A program made the translations under genes and the position numbers. A DNA stretch of 64,000 nucleotides from positions 1,331,813 through 1,395,812 of the forward strand of contig CAJNDT010005445.1 of NCBI GenBank assembly GCA_905221615.1. Reading direction: 5' to 3'. This document shows positions 30,705-40,030 of the stretch, piece after piece; within the stretch, counting starts at the first letter, position 1, and the number at the start of each line of letters is the position of its first letter. Source of the DNA: Symbiodinium sp. CCMP2592. Lineage: Eukaryota > Sar > Dinophyceae > Suessiales > Symbiodiniaceae. A model generated the notes under the pieces. The model made no database searches. It was given only the letters and a program-made list of their open reading frames with translations, and was not told the DNA's origin.

Positions 30705-33700
30705 ATGAGCACACGATCAAATTTCCGTAGCCGTGATGGGTACGCCCTACCAAGGGCAGAACAGGCGTACCATGAGCGACATCCACACATGGATAGCTCT
30801 TACCCCGAGTCTCGTCGGGACGCATCACGTCGACACACCGAACACGGTGGACACCGATTTCACAAACGTGAGAAAAATAACGAGCCTCCGTACATTTACA
30901 TGGGTCACCAACAGGTGTTCAATCCGCGTCCAAGAGATCTTGCTGACCTGATCTTACGATGTGGCCATGCGAGTCGAGCAAAGCTCACTCCAATCTCCAA
31001 ACATGGAGTCAGGCTCTACGAAGGAGTCCTCCAAGGACCATGGGACAACAGTCCCCTTTTATACTGGGATAACAACGTGGGCAATCACGCTCGTGATCCA
31101 CGCCAGTTTTGTACGATGCTTGCACATCACCTTCAGACTGGCCTCCCACAGGAGGTAAAACAATGTGTGAGTCTTGACGCATCTGGAGAATATGACTATC
31201 CCTCCTCAGTGCCAAGACTGGTAGAGGTAACAGGTCTCTCACCAGAGATGTGCTTCCACATTCTCTCCAAGACCAACAAGGTCGGAAGGTGGTTAGCACA
31301 CTCAACAAGACACCTTCAGAATCAGCGCCAAGATCTCTTTTCTGGCCAACACAATTATCTTCTGGACATGTCCAAGTTGGCCGATGCACAGCTCGCACAA
31401 TATTCACCACAAGAGATCGCGCTTGGTGTTTTACTTAACACTAAGTCCAGGTTCGTGGTCACTATGGTTTATGACCAAGATGGCAGGGCTGAAACAACAA
31501 TTGCCGCCGTTACCATCCCACAGGATGCAAATGTGATGACCATGACCAAGCTTTACCTCTCGGCAGTGGGAGGACACGGTTCACGAAGAACTCTACCAAG
31601 AGCTGAAGAACCAGATCCTGAAGAAGAGAGGCCAAGGTCACACATGACCATCTCAGACTTCATGGCAACGGGGAGCAATCCTGTGCAGTCCCATGCGCAG
31701 CGTCTCTCCACTAACGCGCCAAGGCCCGTAGGCATGGAAGATTTTGTTCGACAGAACAACCCTTGTTACATCATGCATGCCACGGACCTGCATGCACTAT
31801 CCTCAATCCTGAGGCATGGTCTGGTACCATCAAACCTCTTATCTCAGGTGGTGACCTCACCAGGTCTTCAAGCTCTCGTGAATGAAAACAGTCGTTCCAA
31901 TAGGGACACTGTTCAGTTTTCATCGCTAACCCTGGCGAATCCTAATCCGACTTTGCTGCGTGCCAACAAGGCACTGCTCCTAGTATTCGACGCAAATAAC
32001 GTAGTGAACGAAGTCACAAACATGTGGCAGTCGCAAGCGGGGATGTTTGCTACACCAGATGTAGTGCATGCCCGTACTCTTAGCGCCGTATTTGCACCCT
32101 CTGAAACACTCTGGGTATCATCGCAATACGATGAGCTCAAGAGCATCGGACCATGGTGGGCAGACCACTGCTCCGAACAAATGCCGTCAGCGACTTACGA
32201 GTCGAAGAAATGGTGCTCAAATTACGGCAAGGAGATCGAATCGACACTTCGCAAGATGTCAAGGCGAAATCTGCCTCCAGAGCCTCCCAAGGCTAGATCT
32301 TCTCACAAGAAGTCTTTCTCTTTGCCAAATACAGAGACTGACACAGCTCCAAACCAGGAGCAAACCGCTTCTGCAGGTGAAGTACCTCCGAACACGGAAA
32401 CTACTGCAAAGGAGATCCACCCGAGATCCAAGCTCGCCCGGCAGGCCGAGGCCGACAAGGATCCGGACAGTCTTATGGGACAGCTCTGGAATTCCGACGG
32501 CACCAGAAGCGCCACTGAAGTGCTCAAGATAACGACAGGTCACAAACCTCCAGAACCTGTCCAGGATACTTCTGCCAACGTAGTTCCTCCCAAGGAAGAA
32601 TCTTCTGGAACAGAGACGGAACCTGAGGAACCAGATCCTAACCAGGATTGTGACGAAGAATCAGACGCTGAGACGGCATCAAGCGAAAAGAGCGAGAAGA
32701 GCGAGAAGAGCGAAAAGAGCTCAAAATCTTCGTCATCCTCAGAACTCCGAGTTGATGTTAATCCGTCTCACAAGACGAACTCTGCACCTGCAGCATCAGA
32801 GGAGAAGAAAGAATCTCCCACGAAAGAGATCACAGAGAAACTTGAGAAGGTCAAACTTGACCAACCAAAGCCTGAAACAGAATATGTTCAGAGTTCAGAC
32901 GAAGAGCCAAGAAAACCAAAATCTCCTAAAAAGGAGAAGGAAACATTCCTAGTTCTCTTCGATCCTGAAACAGAAACCTATTATCGAGTCAACAGAAGCA
33001 AGCTCAACCTCGAATACGAGGAACCTGCTGATGAGGAAGATCTCGTAAGAGAACATGAGCGCATCAGCGCTCGGATTCGAGAAAATACCAAGCACCGAAT
33101 TTCGAAGTCACCGTCTAACCCGGCTATGCAACAGGAAATGCAAGAAAGAATCTGGGTTAGTCGATGGAATCGAAAAATCCGAAGTCCACTCATGATCAAA
33201 GATTCTGAGGCTCCTGACGAAGAGGAGTGGGACAGACCCAGAGAGTCAGCATCTTCCTCCTCTGCGCCTCCTAACAAGGAGAGATTTGTAGGAGTACGCA
33301 GGACAGCCATGAGCCTTAACCAAAGGATACGAATGTTGCCTCGACCAGACAATCCTCTCTGCGATCTCTGCAAACAGCCTACAGGCTATTTTTGCTATTC
33401 CTGTGGAACGATTGTATGTGCAGACTGTCGACTTACCCCACAGGGTAAACAACGGATGTGCGAGTGCGTCTTGCCAATCGATTGCCTTGAGACCTCCAAA
33501 GTGAGAGCAGGAATGACCTCAGATGAGCGTCAGTTTTTATACGAGGCCATCCTCACACATGAGGACGTAGATTTGGCAGTCCAGAAAATCAACATGTATT
33601 GCGAACACGCAAGAAGCATGTTCGAAAAGGACCATCCAGGCGTAGATCCATACAGCCTTGATGATATCAGGAACAATCCTCCGAATACGTATGACAGCTC

Positions 33701-36700
33701 TACAGAGGCTCCAACCCTGGAGGAATATAAGAGCGTTAACAAGAGTCACATCAACATCAAGGACTCTAGAACAAGCCACCCGGCTTCTTTTCTCACTCTT
33801 ACTGGCCACGAAGACAAACTGGTGCTCGATGCACATTACGAGATAGTTCGCAATAGGATGGCCGGTGTCAATGAGAAGAGAGAATACATTGAAGGCTCGA
33901 ACCCAGATAGCGTATCGCTAAATCTAGTGGTATTCAACTGGGGAAATATGGATCGAGCTCCGGTGCCCGCAGGGAATCCCAAAAAGAAGCTCAAACCTGA
34001 GAAGGGATTCGATTATCACCCTCTTATTGACATGTGCTTCAACAATTCAGCTCATATTACCCTCGTACTCGAGGCAGGAGCACTTGCGTCAGAGTACTCA
34101 ATCGCAACCATGCGAAAACACGAATACAGAGGGATGCTAATCCACTCTCCTCCCAAGGAGCCTGAGGCACCCTCAATGTACATCGGAGTCAAGGGTGACC
34201 CAACGACAGACATTGCCCTCGTCCACCACTTTTACCGTCATCGAACAATGAAGCCTAAGAATGGTGGTACCAAGAAGCGACTGTGGGCATGCCACGGTGC
34301 GGTGTGCCGCCTCACATTCGGGTACCACAGTACCATACCAGAGGCAAAAGAATGGGTCCACCCAAATTCTGGCCAAAGGATGACGAGAGACGAGTTCATG
34401 CAGATTATCGGATATGACCCGCTCAAGGGCAAAAATCCTGACAAGGATGGACCCACTGATGGCTCTTACCTCTCACCAGAGGCTTGCCTGACACTGTCGA
34501 ACCTCGACCCTCCGCCGATTCTCTGTGAATGGAACGGCCATGTCGAGGGTGATGAGCCACCAGAGGAAGACTTTGAGACATACGCAGAGATCTTCTCACA
34601 AGAAGCATCTAACGATCTTGACGAGATGTGGTGTACAAAAGGGCCTTACAAGGTCATCACCATCGCGATCGTCCATTTCAACTCGTTCATGACTCATAAG
34701 GAAGAACAGAGACGCGAACTGGTGAACGCGTTCCTCAACGAGATTCTCCCTTTTAAACCGGATGTGATAGCGGGAGATCTCAATAATATTGCGTCGAGGC
34801 TCACCTTAAAAGGTGGAGACGTTCACCCGCGAAACAGTTTGTTTTCTCTATACCTGGAGAAGAAACTTGCAGCATTCAACAAAATAGCAGGAAGGCACTC
34901 ACAAGTGCGACATCTTTGCTTGAACAACTCCGACCAGCACAGACTGGCACGTGCAGATCGTCTACCGGCGGACCCGGCGAAGAAAGTTGCTGACCTTGAC
35001 TGTATCAACAGTTATATCCTTGACTGGAGTAAAACGCCGCACACGGCGTCACCTAGTCCAAGAGATGTTACACCTGCCGCCGAAAGAACATACTGGGAGC
35101 GAATCTCAGATATGTGGCAGGACACGAACAACAACAGGGATATTGATATCCGTCTGTTTGTTTCAGTCAAGCAGTACTATTCAACTTTTTCTAACCTTGA
35201 CCTATGGTTGGGTCCCACTGACAAAGATTGGCACAGCCCATTGGGCTTCACGATACAACCAATCCTTACAAAAGGGAAACACAACCGGTCAGATGCCCAG
35301 GTCCAGAAGATCGCTGACAAGCGAAAGGCTTACAAGCAGCGTAATGCTGAATACTGGGGTTACAACGATTCATTCGTTTACTCATCCGGCAACAGCTGGT
35401 ACGACAAATCGCAACCATCAGGTAGCCATCACAGATATGGAAGATTCTGGGAGTGGCCACAGCCTGAACGTCCCAGCGAGCCTGAAGGTCCTCCTCCAAG
35501 AAGGAACCAGGAATCATCGTCCTCTTCACAACAAGATCTACCAAGATCAAGGTCCAGGCCTCAAAGAACCAATATTGTTGACAAGCTCAACATGTCTTTG
35601 GAAGAGCTGGATGGACTAGAAGAAGAACCGTCACCAACAAAAAGTGACATCGAAGAACACGAAAGAGAAACATCAAACTTGATGTCTGCTCAGAGAGATG
35701 AAGAGGAACAAGAGGACGAATCCTCCAGCCGGAGAAGAAGAAGGAAGGCATCGCGTCCACCGTCTGCTCCGAGCGGCAAGGCACTCAGAACAGCTGCTAC
35801 AGCAGCGGGGTTGTCGGGCTGGTTCGGACACCGCAACCGAGGTGGAGCAAACGCAGAGTCTACCAAGACTGATGAAACTTCACTTCCAGACTCACTAACC
35901 AGTGAGCAAGACTTCTCCGTCTTCAGCATCACGTGGAATGTGTTCCTGCTGCTAATGGGCTTACACTGGATGTGGAAGCAGATTACCAGGCCTCCTATCA
36001 GATGTATGGAGCGCCAACAACCAAAATCAAGAGCAGCAGCGAACCAAAGAGTTCCATTCCTCGAACCCGAGGATGAACCGCAGACGCGTGAACCTTTAGG
36101 ACCCAACAGGGTCAATTCCGGAGAAACAACTGATCTGCGACCTATTTGGCATACTTCCCGAAGCGAAGTCTACCATCTCTCAGACAGCTGTTACCAGCTT
36201 AAGCAAGCAAGAGATGTTTGCAGGAAGGTGCTGTGCAAAAACTGCCTCCATGCAGTACAAGTTGCGGAGATTCGCAGGAATGATCCTTTCCAAAGAGGTG
36301 ATACACGACCACGTGGCACCGAAAGAGACATTGAGCGCTTCCAGACCTACGATGATGCAAGTAACACTCCTCACATGACACAATTATTCCAGGATGCCTT
36401 GCATGCACAAATGGCCGAGGAAGCCATGCAGATTACCTACACATCGATCCCTAAGGGATCCTCGGCAAAGGCCAGAGGTACATCTGCACTCCCAAGTGCC
36501 GCATCGTCATCAGCGCCCAAGGCAATGCCACCAGGGCCTAACAAGGCTAACATGTCACCTCCACCTAAGAGTCCTCCGCCGAAGGCGAAAGGAACAGTAC
36601 CTTCTGATCCTCCAAGACCAAAAGGTCCTACCAGAAGAGGAGGTCAAAATCGGCGTATTCAACGAAAGGCAGCTAGAGAAGCCCACAACAGTGGACTCTG

Positions 36701-37637
36701 CACCTATGCAGACGCTGCACTTGACCAAGCCAATCAAGGCCAGGCAATTAACGTTACGTGTCGAAACATAGTATCAAGACACGTCAGCTCTATCGATGCA
36801 ACGGTAGAAGCAGCCGGCCAGTTTACACAACGCGTGCTACAGCACGTAGAAACATATGATGAAGAGGAACCGTGGAGCACGGAGTTCCTACCAATCGTGG
36901 AAGTCCTATTCAGGAACTTAAGCGGCGATGAAACAACTGTCATACATGACAATCAAACGGTAACTATGCCTCTTGCGAAATACACAGACCTCCTCAGAAT
37001 CGCACAAGCATTGCGAGGCTCTATCCAGAGAGACAAGGAGGAAAGAAAGGAACATCTTGACACCATCCAAGATACTCTATCCAGAGTGGAAATCCTTCTC
37101 ACAGCACTGAAGGACTCAAGGACAGTCTTTAATCAATTGGTCAATTCCTCACTAGAGATAGAGCGAAGAAATAACAATCTCAAAAATGTCCTCGAGACAC
37201 TCTTTGATGACCAAAGCTCTGAGGAAGACCAATCAGAATCTGACAATGAAGAAGTCCTAACTCCTTCTGCACCACAGTACTGGAATAGCCTTTATGCCCA
37301 CGCCTTATCTCCCTCAGGAGATGAAAGTGAAAGATCATGGGCGTCCTCAGACGGACAGCTTGAAAGAAGAAGGGCTGAAAGGGCAAAGGCTAAGCAGCCG
37401 CAACCGGCAAAAGCCAAGGCAACTCCAGTCAGCTCACAAGCTGCTCCAAAGGCCGAGCCAAAGGCGACAACATCCAACCATGGATATGATACTGCAGACG
37501 CCGCCTTCACCAGGGCTGAGAACAGATTATTCGGAATCTTTTCAAGTTCCGAAGAAGACCACTCAGACCCGGATGAGCCACATCCGAACGTTTACGCTCG
37601 AGCCTATGATCCAAACCTGGATCCGAATCTGAGATAA
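30705..37637 (+). CDS. Giant accessory protein (2310 aa): Tpt1/ART-like, zinc finger, EEP nuclease
   Basis: It begins with MSTRSNFRSR, 224 bases after pol and in a different frame. Visible parts: residues 1-330, unknown. About 353-472, Tpt1/KptA-like: IMHATDLHALSSILRHGL, then VQFSSLTL, a hydrophobic strand and VVHARTLSAVFAP. About 660-720, Ser/Glu/Lys repeats. 886-921, zinc finger with CDLCKQ, CYSCG, CADC and CEC. About 1070-1515, EEP fold: FNWGNMDR, VLEAGAL, IVHFNSF, VIAGDLNN and DKDWHSPLGF, with an unusually long insert before HFNSF. About 1737-1758, a hydrophobic, possibly membrane segment. About 1812-1848, a second Cys/His cluster (YHLSDSCYQL...CKNC). About 2090-2185, probable coiled coil. 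The frame is unbroken over 6.9 kb, which implies selection. It is neither Env-like nor a known copia product. Expression would need splicing, reinitiation or its own promoter. Domain names are from motifs only. Confidence 0.85.
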   Translation: MSTRSNFRSRDGYALPRAEQAYHERHPHMDSSYPESRRDASRRHTEHGGHRFHKREKNNEPPYIYMGHQQVFNPRPRDLADLILRCGHASRAKLTPISKHGVRLYEGVLQGPWDNSPLLYWDNNVGNHARDPRQFCTMLAHHLQTGLPQEVKQCVSLDASGEYDYPSSVPRLVEVTGLSPEMCFHILSKTNKVGRWLAHSTRHLQNQRQDLFSGQHNYLLDMSKLADAQLAQYSPQEIALGVLLNTKSRFVVTMVYDQDGRAETTIAAVTIPQDANVMTMTKLYLSAVGGHGSRRTLPRAEEPDPEEERPRSHMTISDFMATGSNPVQSHAQRLSTNAPRPVGMEDFVRQNNPCYIMHATDLHALSSILRHGLVPSNLLSQVVTSPGLQALVNENSRSNRDTVQFSSLTLANPNPTLLRANKALLLVFDANNVVNEVTNMWQSQAGMFATPDVVHARTLSAVFAPSETLWVSSQYDELKSIGPWWADHCSEQMPSATYESKKWCSNYGKEIESTLRKMSRRNLPPEPPKARSSHKKSFSLPNTETDTAPNQEQTASAGEVPPNTETTAKEIHPRSKLARQAEADKDPDSLMGQLWNSDGTRSATEVLKITTGHKPPEPVQDTSANVVPPKEESSGTETEPEEPDPNQDCDEESDAETASSEKSEKSEKSEKSSKSSSSSELRVDVNPSHKTNSAPAASEEKKESPTKEITEKLEKVKLDQPKPETEYVQSSDEEPRKPKSPKKEKETFLVLFDPETETYYRVNRSKLNLEYEEPADEEDLVREHERISARIRENTKHRISKSPSNPAMQQEMQERIWVSRWNRKIRSPLMIKDSEAPDEEEWDRPRESASSSSAPPNKERFVGVRRTAMSLNQRIRMLPRPDNPLCDLCKQPTGYFCYSCGTIVCADCRLTPQGKQRMCECVLPIDCLETSKVRAGMTSDERQFLYEAILTHEDVDLAVQKINMYCEHARSMFEKDHPGVDPYSLDDIRNNPPNTYDSSTEAPTLEEYKSVNKSHINIKDSRTSHPASFLTLTGHEDKLVLDAHYEIVRNRMAGVNEKREYIEGSNPDSVSLNLVVFNWGNMDRAPVPAGNPKKKLKPEKGFDYHPLIDMCFNNSAHITLVLEAGALASEYSIATMRKHEYRGMLIHSPPKEPEAPSMYIGVKGDPTTDIALVHHFYRHRTMKPKNGGTKKRLWACHGAVCRLTFGYHSTIPEAKEWVHPNSGQRMTRDEFMQIIGYDPLKGKNPDKDGPTDGSYLSPEACLTLSNLDPPPILCEWNGHVEGDEPPEEDFETYAEIFSQEASNDLDEMWCTKGPYKVITIAIVHFNSFMTHKEEQRRELVNAFLNEILPFKPDVIAGDLNNIASRLTLKGGDVHPRNSLFSLYLEKKLAAFNKIAGRHSQVRHLCLNNSDQHRLARADRLPADPAKKVADLDCINSYILDWSKTPHTASPSPRDVTPAAERTYWERISDMWQDTNNNRDIDIRLFVSVKQYYSTFSNLDLWLGPTDKDWHSPLGFTIQPILTKGKHNRSDAQVQKIADKRKAYKQRNAEYWGYNDSFVYSSGNSWYDKSQPSGSHHRYGRFWEWPQPERPSEPEGPPPRRNQESSSSSQQDLPRSRSRPQRTNIVDKLNMSLEELDGLEEEPSPTKSDIEEHERETSNLMSAQRDEEEQEDESSSRRRRRKASRPPSAPSGKALRTAATAAGLSGWFGHRNRGGANAESTKTDETSLPDSLTSEQDFSVFSITWNVFLLLMGLHWMWKQITRPPIRCMERQQPKSRAAANQRVPFLEPEDEPQTREPLGPNRVNSGETTDLRPIWHTSRSEVYHLSDSCYQLKQARDVCRKVLCKNCLHAVQVAEIRRNDPFQRGDTRPRGTERDIERFQTYDDASNTPHMTQLFQDALHAQMAEEAMQITYTSIPKGSSAKARGTSALPSAASSSAPKAMPPGPNKANMSPPPKSPPPKAKGTVPSDPPRPKGPTRRGGQNRRIQRKAAREAHNSGLCTYADAALDQANQGQAINVTCRNIVSRHVSSIDATVEAAGQFTQRVLQHVETYDEEEPWSTEFLPIVEVLFRNLSGDETTVIHDNQTVTMPLAKYTDLLRIAQALRGSIQRDKEERKEHLDTIQDTLSRVEILLTALKDSRTVFNQLVNSSLEIERRNNNLKNVLETLFDDQSSEEDQSESDNEEVLTPSAPQYWNSLYAHALSPSGDESERSWASSDGQLERRRAERAKAKQPQPAKAKATPVSSQAAPKAEPKATTSNHGYDTADAAFTRAENRLFGIFSSSEEDHSDPDEPHPNVYARAYDPNLDPNLR

Positions 37638-37923
37638 GAAAATTCTCAGAGTTTCACAACAGTGAATCACAAAGCTCTAACAAGAGCACAATGAGTGGCT
37701 GCATAATTCGGTAGTAGAACATCACCAGACCTGATCTTGTACAGATGATCTCTCTGACAAATATGCATGAGTGTGTGCGCAAAAGGAGTGGAGTTTCCTC
37801 AGCAGTATACTTCAGTGCTATACCTAGCATACTTAATATGCTGTTTTTATAATGAGTCCAAAACTCCGCAACTGTGACAGTGGGCATAACAGTATATGTG
37901 TGAATGTGCGGCCATGCTTTCGG
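37638..37923. other. 3' untranslated region of the copia element
   Basis: AT-richer sequence without a frame of note between the accessory ORF and the pre-LTR motif. Confidence 0.6.
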
Positions 37924-37943
37924 TAAAAGAAAATTAGTGTCTG
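37924..37943 (+). other. Candidate polypurine tract before the 3' LTR
   Basis: The purine run GGTAAAAGAAAA (37,922-37,933) ends 12 bases before the LTR. A polypurine tract normally abuts the LTR, so the plus-strand primer assignment is tentative. Confidence 0.45.
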
Positions 37944-37945
37944 TT

Positions 37946-38194
37946 TGAAACCATAAACCTCTAAAGGGGTAGCTCTAACAGGTACCTACAGCAATGGCTG
38001 CATGCTCATACATATACATTCCGCTGCCCATTGGCTCACAGTGGTTTTACCATATTGAGACAAGACAAGCTCTCCTTGCGTAGCAAGACAAAACAACTAC
38101 TGTCCGTGTGCAGGGCGCTGCCCTTTGATCCTTAGGGAATAAACTGGTCATACACCTCCTTACAAGGAGTATCCCTTGGGGGTGTATCGTCACA
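37946..38194 (+). repeat. 3' LTR
   Basis: 249 bp, the same length as the 5' LTR with no indels. AATAAA is at 38,138-38,143. It is followed directly by AGGGG. Confidence 0.93.
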
Positions 38195-38199
38195 AGGGG
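38195..38199. other. Target-site duplication, right copy (AGGGG)
   Basis: Partner of 22,259-22,263, with the same caution about the low-complexity target. Confidence 0.65.
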
Positions 38200-38428
38200 A
38201 GGGGAGGGGAGGGGAGGGGGAGGGGAGGGGAGGGGAGGGGAGGGGAGGGAAGGGGAGGGAGGGGAGCCCTAAACCCGAGGCCCCTCAACACTGGAGCCCT
38301 AAACCGTAGGCCGCTAAACACTGGAGGCCCTGGCCCTAAACCCGAGGCCCCTAAACACTGGAGCCCAAAACCCTAGGCCGCTAAACACTGGAGCCCTAAA
38401 CCCGAGGCCGCTAAACACTGGAGAAACG
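38195..38428. repeat. GGGGA satellite and CCCTAAACCCGAGGCCGCTA units
   Basis: Right-hand continuation of the satellite at 21,789-22,263. It shares CTAAACACTGGAG-type units. Confidence 0.88.
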
Positions 38429-38648
38429 TCAAGAGCCACGAGTTTTGATCAAGAGCCACGAGTTTTGATCAAGAGCCACGAGTTTTGATCAAGAGCCACG
38501 AGTTTTGATCAAGAGCCACGAGTTTGATCAAGAGCCACGAGTTTTGATCAAGAGCCACGAGTTTTGATCAAGAGCCACGAGTTTTGATCAAAGCCACGAG
38601 TTTTGATCAAGAGCCACCAAAGCCACGAGTTTTGATCCAAAGCCACGA
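38429..38648. repeat. 20 bp tandem repeat
   Basis: About eleven copies of TCAAGAGCCACGAGTTTTGA with occasional one- or two-base losses. Confidence 0.93.
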
Positions 38649-38680
38649 AGTCATTAGGGTTTAAATTACTATAGGTAGAG

Positions 38681-38909
38681 AGGTTTAGGGTTCAGGGTTT
38701 AGGGTTTAGGGTTTAGGGTTTAGGGTTTAGGGTTTAGGGTTTAGGGTTTGGGTTTAGGGTTTGGGGTTTAGGGTTTAGGGTTTAGGGTTTAGGGTTTAGG
38801 GTTTAGGGTTTAGGGTTTAGGGTTTAGGGTTTAGGGTTTGGGGTTTAGGGTTTAGGGTTTAGGTTTAGGGTTTAGGGTTTAGGGTTTAGGGTTTAGGGTT
38901 TAGGGTTCG
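38681..38909. repeat. Interstitial telomere-like array, about 30 units
   Basis: (TTTAGGG)n with only a few variant units (TTTGGGG, TTTAGG). It is the longest telomere-like array in the window and sits about 0.5 kb from the copia 3' LTR. Confidence 0.95.
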
Positions 38910-39222
38910 GGCCTTTTTCCTCCCTGCTACAGGTTTTGGGTTTAGGGTTATGGTAAACTCACTGCTGAGGATGACCAGGCGGGTTGCCATCAGGGCCAGA
39001 AAGGCTGTCAACAGCTGTTTAATGCGTAGACCTTAAGGGATTTGAGCTGCTGTTTCCGAAAATAGGGGACCCTAATATAATACCCTAAATAGTAGGATCC
39101 TGATTATAAGGACCCAAAATAAGGTACTCCTCATTTTCCGAAGCTCCCATATACTTCTACACCGACTCTGAAGAATTGACCTGTAGTCGGCACAGCCGAC
39201 TTCGGGGTTTCCAAACTGGTTC

Positions 39223-39334
39223 GTGGGTGGTTGTCAAAATTATGGTCCCTTTTTGGGTACCCTCAACATTAGCTGCCGTATTATAATAAGGACCCAAAAA
39301 AGGACCCTAATATTGACAACCACTGGACCACCCA
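39223..39334. mobile_element. MITE-like palindromic element, family A, copy 1
   Basis: The left arm GGTGGTTGTCAAAATTATGG plus TCCCTTTTTGGGT is mirrored on the right by ACCCAAAAAAGGACCCTAAT plus ATTGACAACCAC. The interior is short (about 45 bp) and there is no coding capacity. No clear target duplication was seen. Confidence 0.7.
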
Positions 39335-39468
39335 TGTGTATGGGCAGAAGGTTCTACAGTGGTTTTACGGGCACTGCAACTTTTCCCTGAGGCTCCTGCG
39401 ATTGTGATCTCGAGATCTTCCCCCTAAACCCTAAACCCTAAGCGTTTAGACTGCAAGCTGCTGCAAGC

Positions 39469-39999
39469 ATGTTGCGGTTGTGGGTTTGGGGAGTGTCATC
39501 ATCTCGCCAGCATCGTCGTCATCACCACCACTACATGCACCATGGTGTCAGTCTTCATCAGCTTCCCGGCACTCGTAGGGCCGAGGATCAACGCTTGGCG
39601 AATCCACTCGACTCCACCACGGATCGTCATCGCGTACAAGCTGCGAGTTATCGGAAGCTCCAACTCGCTGCACAAACCGACACAAGAGCAAACTCTTCCG
39701 AAGTCCAGCTGCTTGAAGGATCTTGTGTTCTTCTTAAGAGCTGCTCGCAGGCAAGGTCGTGCCAGGAGAATTGCAAATGGCATGATGTTCTGGGACGCAG
39801 TATTTGTGGCAATGTACCAAGGCTGCAACATTCTGATCTTGCATGGAACAGCTGCTTCAATGGGCCTCAAGGTGTCCGTCTTCCGGCGGCAAAAACAGTA
39901 ACAACTTCTCATCGTCAGTACCACCGCCGCCACCATCATCATCATCATCATCATCATTATCAACACCCTCATTATCGTCATCATCACCATCAACGACAC

Positions 40000-40030
<31 letters not shown>

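Larger units (their letters stand above)
22264..38194 (+). mobile_element. 15.9 kb Ty1/copia LTR retrotransposon with a giant accessory ORF
   Basis: Two 249 bp LTRs (TG...CA) flank gag-pol in copia order (protease, integrase, RT, RNase H). A PBS-like site follows the 5' LTR, and AGGGG is duplicated at both ends. A second 2310-codon ORF lies between pol and the 3' LTR, making this element roughly three times the usual copia length. The gag-pol frame changes three times, always by -1, in disordered linkers. All RT, integrase and RNase H signature residues are still present. Confidence 0.93.

Noticed and set aside
22264-38194. Dinoflagellate spliced-leader relict at the start of gag or of the accessory ORF
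   Set aside because: No match to the CCATTTTGGCTCAAG-type leader was seen near either start.
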